A DNA stretch of 64,000 nt from contig NZ_FORV01000002.1 in the NCBI RefSeq assembly GCF_900114095.1, positions 372,001-436,000 of the forward strand. The letters run 5' to 3'. The notes beneath the pieces are model-generated. The model was not told where the DNA came from and searched no databases. It saw nothing but the letters and a program-made list of their open reading frames with translations. Position 1 is the stretch's first letter. Each line of letters begins with the position of its first letter. This stretch comes from Sphingomonas sp. NFR04. Lineage in GTDB: Bacteria > Pseudomonadota > Alphaproteobacteria > Sphingomonadales > Sphingomonadaceae. A program made the translations under genes and the position numbers. Below are positions 63,017 through 64,000 of the stretch, piece by piece.

Positions 63017-63487
63017 ATGCGTCAGCTCGACTTTACTCCCTTCCGTCGCTCGGCAATCGGGTTCGACCGGCTGTTCGACATGCTCGAAGCCAGCGCCCGC
63101 CAGGCGAATTCGGAAAACTATCCCCCCTTCAACCTCGAGCGTCTTGCTGAAGACCGCTATCGCATCACCATCGCGGTGGCCGGCTTCAAGCCCGAGGAGA
63201 TCGACATCACCGCGCAGCAGAACCTGCTGCTGGTCGCCGGCAAGAAGGCCGGGGAGAATGAGAACAACCAGGGCAATTATCTGCACCTGGGCATCGCCAA
63301 CCGCAGCTTCGAGCGTCGCTTCGAACTCGCCGATTTCGTGCGGGTGGAGAATGCGAACCTGGCCGATGGCCTGCTGACGATCGAGCTGCTGCGCGAAGTG
63401 CCCGAGGCGATGAAGCCCAAGAAGATCCAGGTGGGTACCGGCAGCGAGCCGGCCGCGATCGACCATCGCACGGCCAACGCAGCGTAA
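63017..63487 (+). CDS. small heat-shock protein Hsp20 (IbpA-like)
   Basis: A 156-residue alpha-crystallin domain chaperone that holds unfolding proteins during heat stress. The N terminus MRQLDFTPFRRSAIGFDRLFD is IbpA-like. The crystallin domain runs from about PPFNLERLAEDRYRI to TIELLREVPEAMKPKKI, with an Ile-x-Val-like tail. The start ATG 63017 lies 9 bases after AGGAG; ATG 63011 is only 3 away. A leader with RNA-thermometer and RpoH features precedes it and an intrinsic terminator follows. Confidence 0.93.
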   Translation: MRQLDFTPFRRSAIGFDRLFDMLEASARQANSENYPPFNLERLAEDRYRITIAVAGFKPEEIDITAQQNLLLVAGKKAGENENNQGNYLHLGIANRSFERRFELADFVRVENANLADGLLTIELLREVPEAMKPKKIQVGTGSEPAAIDHRTANAA

Positions 63488-63534
63488 GTGCACCTGAGAG
63501 CGCGCGGCGTCCCCTCCCTTAGGCGCCGCGACGG

Positions 63535-63569
63535 GGCGCCCGGGCTTCGGCCCGGGCGCCTTTTCTTTT
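63535..63569 (+). terminator. intrinsic terminator after the hsp20 gene
   Basis: GGCGCCCGGGC (63535-63545), the tetraloop TTCG and GCCCGGGCGCC (63550-63560) form an 11-bp stem, followed by TTTTCTTTT. It lies 47 bases after the stop on the plus strand. Confidence 0.93.
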
Positions 63570-63628
63570 GGGAGCGCCGACGGAATGGACTACGTGGCGC
63601 ATGACCGTGGGCGATGCCACGTGAACGG

Positions 63629-64000
63629 TCAGCCTTCCCCTTCGTCCAACAATGCACAAAGCCGCTCCGCGTCGTCCACCGACGCGGGATTGTAGACGAT
63701 CATGCCGAGTTCCGGCCTTCCCTCAACAGCGAAGGACGAGAAATCCATCGCCAGCAGCCCTGCATCGGGATGATAGATGCGCTTGGTACCCTCCCCATGC
63801 GAGATCACGTCGTTGTCGTGCCAGAGCGCCTCGAACGCAGGGCTGAGGCGGGATAGCTCTGCGACCAAGTCCGTGACTTCGGCACTGGAGATGGCCCCAG
63901 CGCGCGCCACATCTGCGCGGAAGGCGCCGACCACGAAGCGTGCCATCTTGTCGAAATCCGCATTCCGCGTGCGGACGCGATCGCTGCCGAACATCAGCCG
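63629..64000 (-). CDS. MmyB-type transcriptional regulator, C-terminal part (partial)
   Basis: The gene runs off the right end of the window; 123 C-terminal codons are present. The sequence (RLMFGSDRVR, then ARFVVGAFRADVARAG and TKRIYHPDAGLLAMDFSSF) matches the MmyB-like ligand-binding domain that follows an XRE-type helix-turn-helix domain in a family of putative transcription factors. The HTH part is not in the window. The ligand is unknown; related proteins bind lipids such as myristate. It is convergent with hsp20. Confidence 0.85.
   Translation of the reverse strand, partial: RLMFGSDRVRTRNADFDKMARFVVGAFRADVARAGAISSAEVTDLVAELSRLSPAFEALWHDNDVISHGEGTKRIYHPDAGLLAMDFSSFAVEGRPELGMIVYNPASVDDAERLCALLDEGEG

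Overview
The window is high-GC DNA (about two thirds G+C by eye) with dense, often overlapping genes. It looks like the chromosome of a sphingomonad alphaproteobacterium (Sphingomonas or a close relative). The basis is gene content and order: cysG/DUF2849/cysI/DUF934/cysH, addB-addA-trxA, an exosortase-A (XrtA) associated exopolysaccharide locus, TonB-dependent receptors, UPF0262, a CC0125-type lipoprotein and a ROSE-type leader in front of an Hsp20 gene. No rRNA, tRNA, CRISPR array, intact insertion sequence or prophage is visible.

Layout. 1-3421: siroheme and assimilatory sulfate/sulfite reduction operon. 3429-5945: OprB-like porin divergent from an RcnR-type metal sensor, then a fructosamine-kinase-like gene. 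6087-21361: XrtA-type exopolysaccharide locus holding an amidotransferase, glycosyltransferase, FemAB-like protein, polysaccharide deacetylase, ExeA-like ATPase, outer-membrane beta-barrel, tyrosine autokinase, Wzz-like and Wza-like proteins, PLP decarboxylase, acyl-CoA ligase, acyl carrier protein and two hydrolase-fold proteins. No exosortase gene is present. 21369-24786: thioredoxin reductase, a 45-residue membrane protein, an HD-GYP protein and a gene-poor stretch. 24787-30750: TonB-dependent receptor, acyltransferase 3, a tiny membrane protein, a secreted beta-helix protein and a KTSC protein. 30822-33085: adenine deaminase plus phosphoribosyltransferase (purine salvage), then a lipoprotein. 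33315-39574: secA, a small protein, a triple-repeat TonB-C protein, argJ and an inositol-monophosphatase-family gene. 39740-46684: trxA, addA, addB. 46932-50832: VIT-family transporter, a low-GC membrane protein overlapping dnaB, dnaB, UPF0262 and cytidine deaminase. 50881-59797: acyl-CoA synthetase, a glycosyltransferase-like gene, dnaE, glutathione peroxidase, lolD and a lolC/E-type permease. 59798-64000: a possible structured RNA, a second TonB-dependent receptor, a heat-regulated Hsp20 and the C-terminal part of a MmyB-type regulator.

The cys genes form one pathway: siroheme synthesis feeds the sulfite reductase, and an APS reductase supplies sulfite. The Xrt locus supplies chain-length control, export, an outer-membrane barrel and acyl-group or amidation tailoring for an exopolysaccharide. 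The lol genes serve lipoprotein sorting, and addAB serves double-strand break repair. Several long GC-rich inverted repeats of two families sit between genes, in two cases inside otherwise continuous operons.

The points most worth following up are the exosortase-less Xrt locus, the RcnR-like sensor with a 17-bp palindrome facing a porin, the ROSE/RpoH leader of the Hsp20 gene, a terminator-ended structured stretch near 60000, a 45-residue membrane ORF, a protein built of three Cys-paired TonB-C repeats, and a low-GC gene attached to dnaB. Family assignments come from recognising sequence motifs by eye; no search was run.
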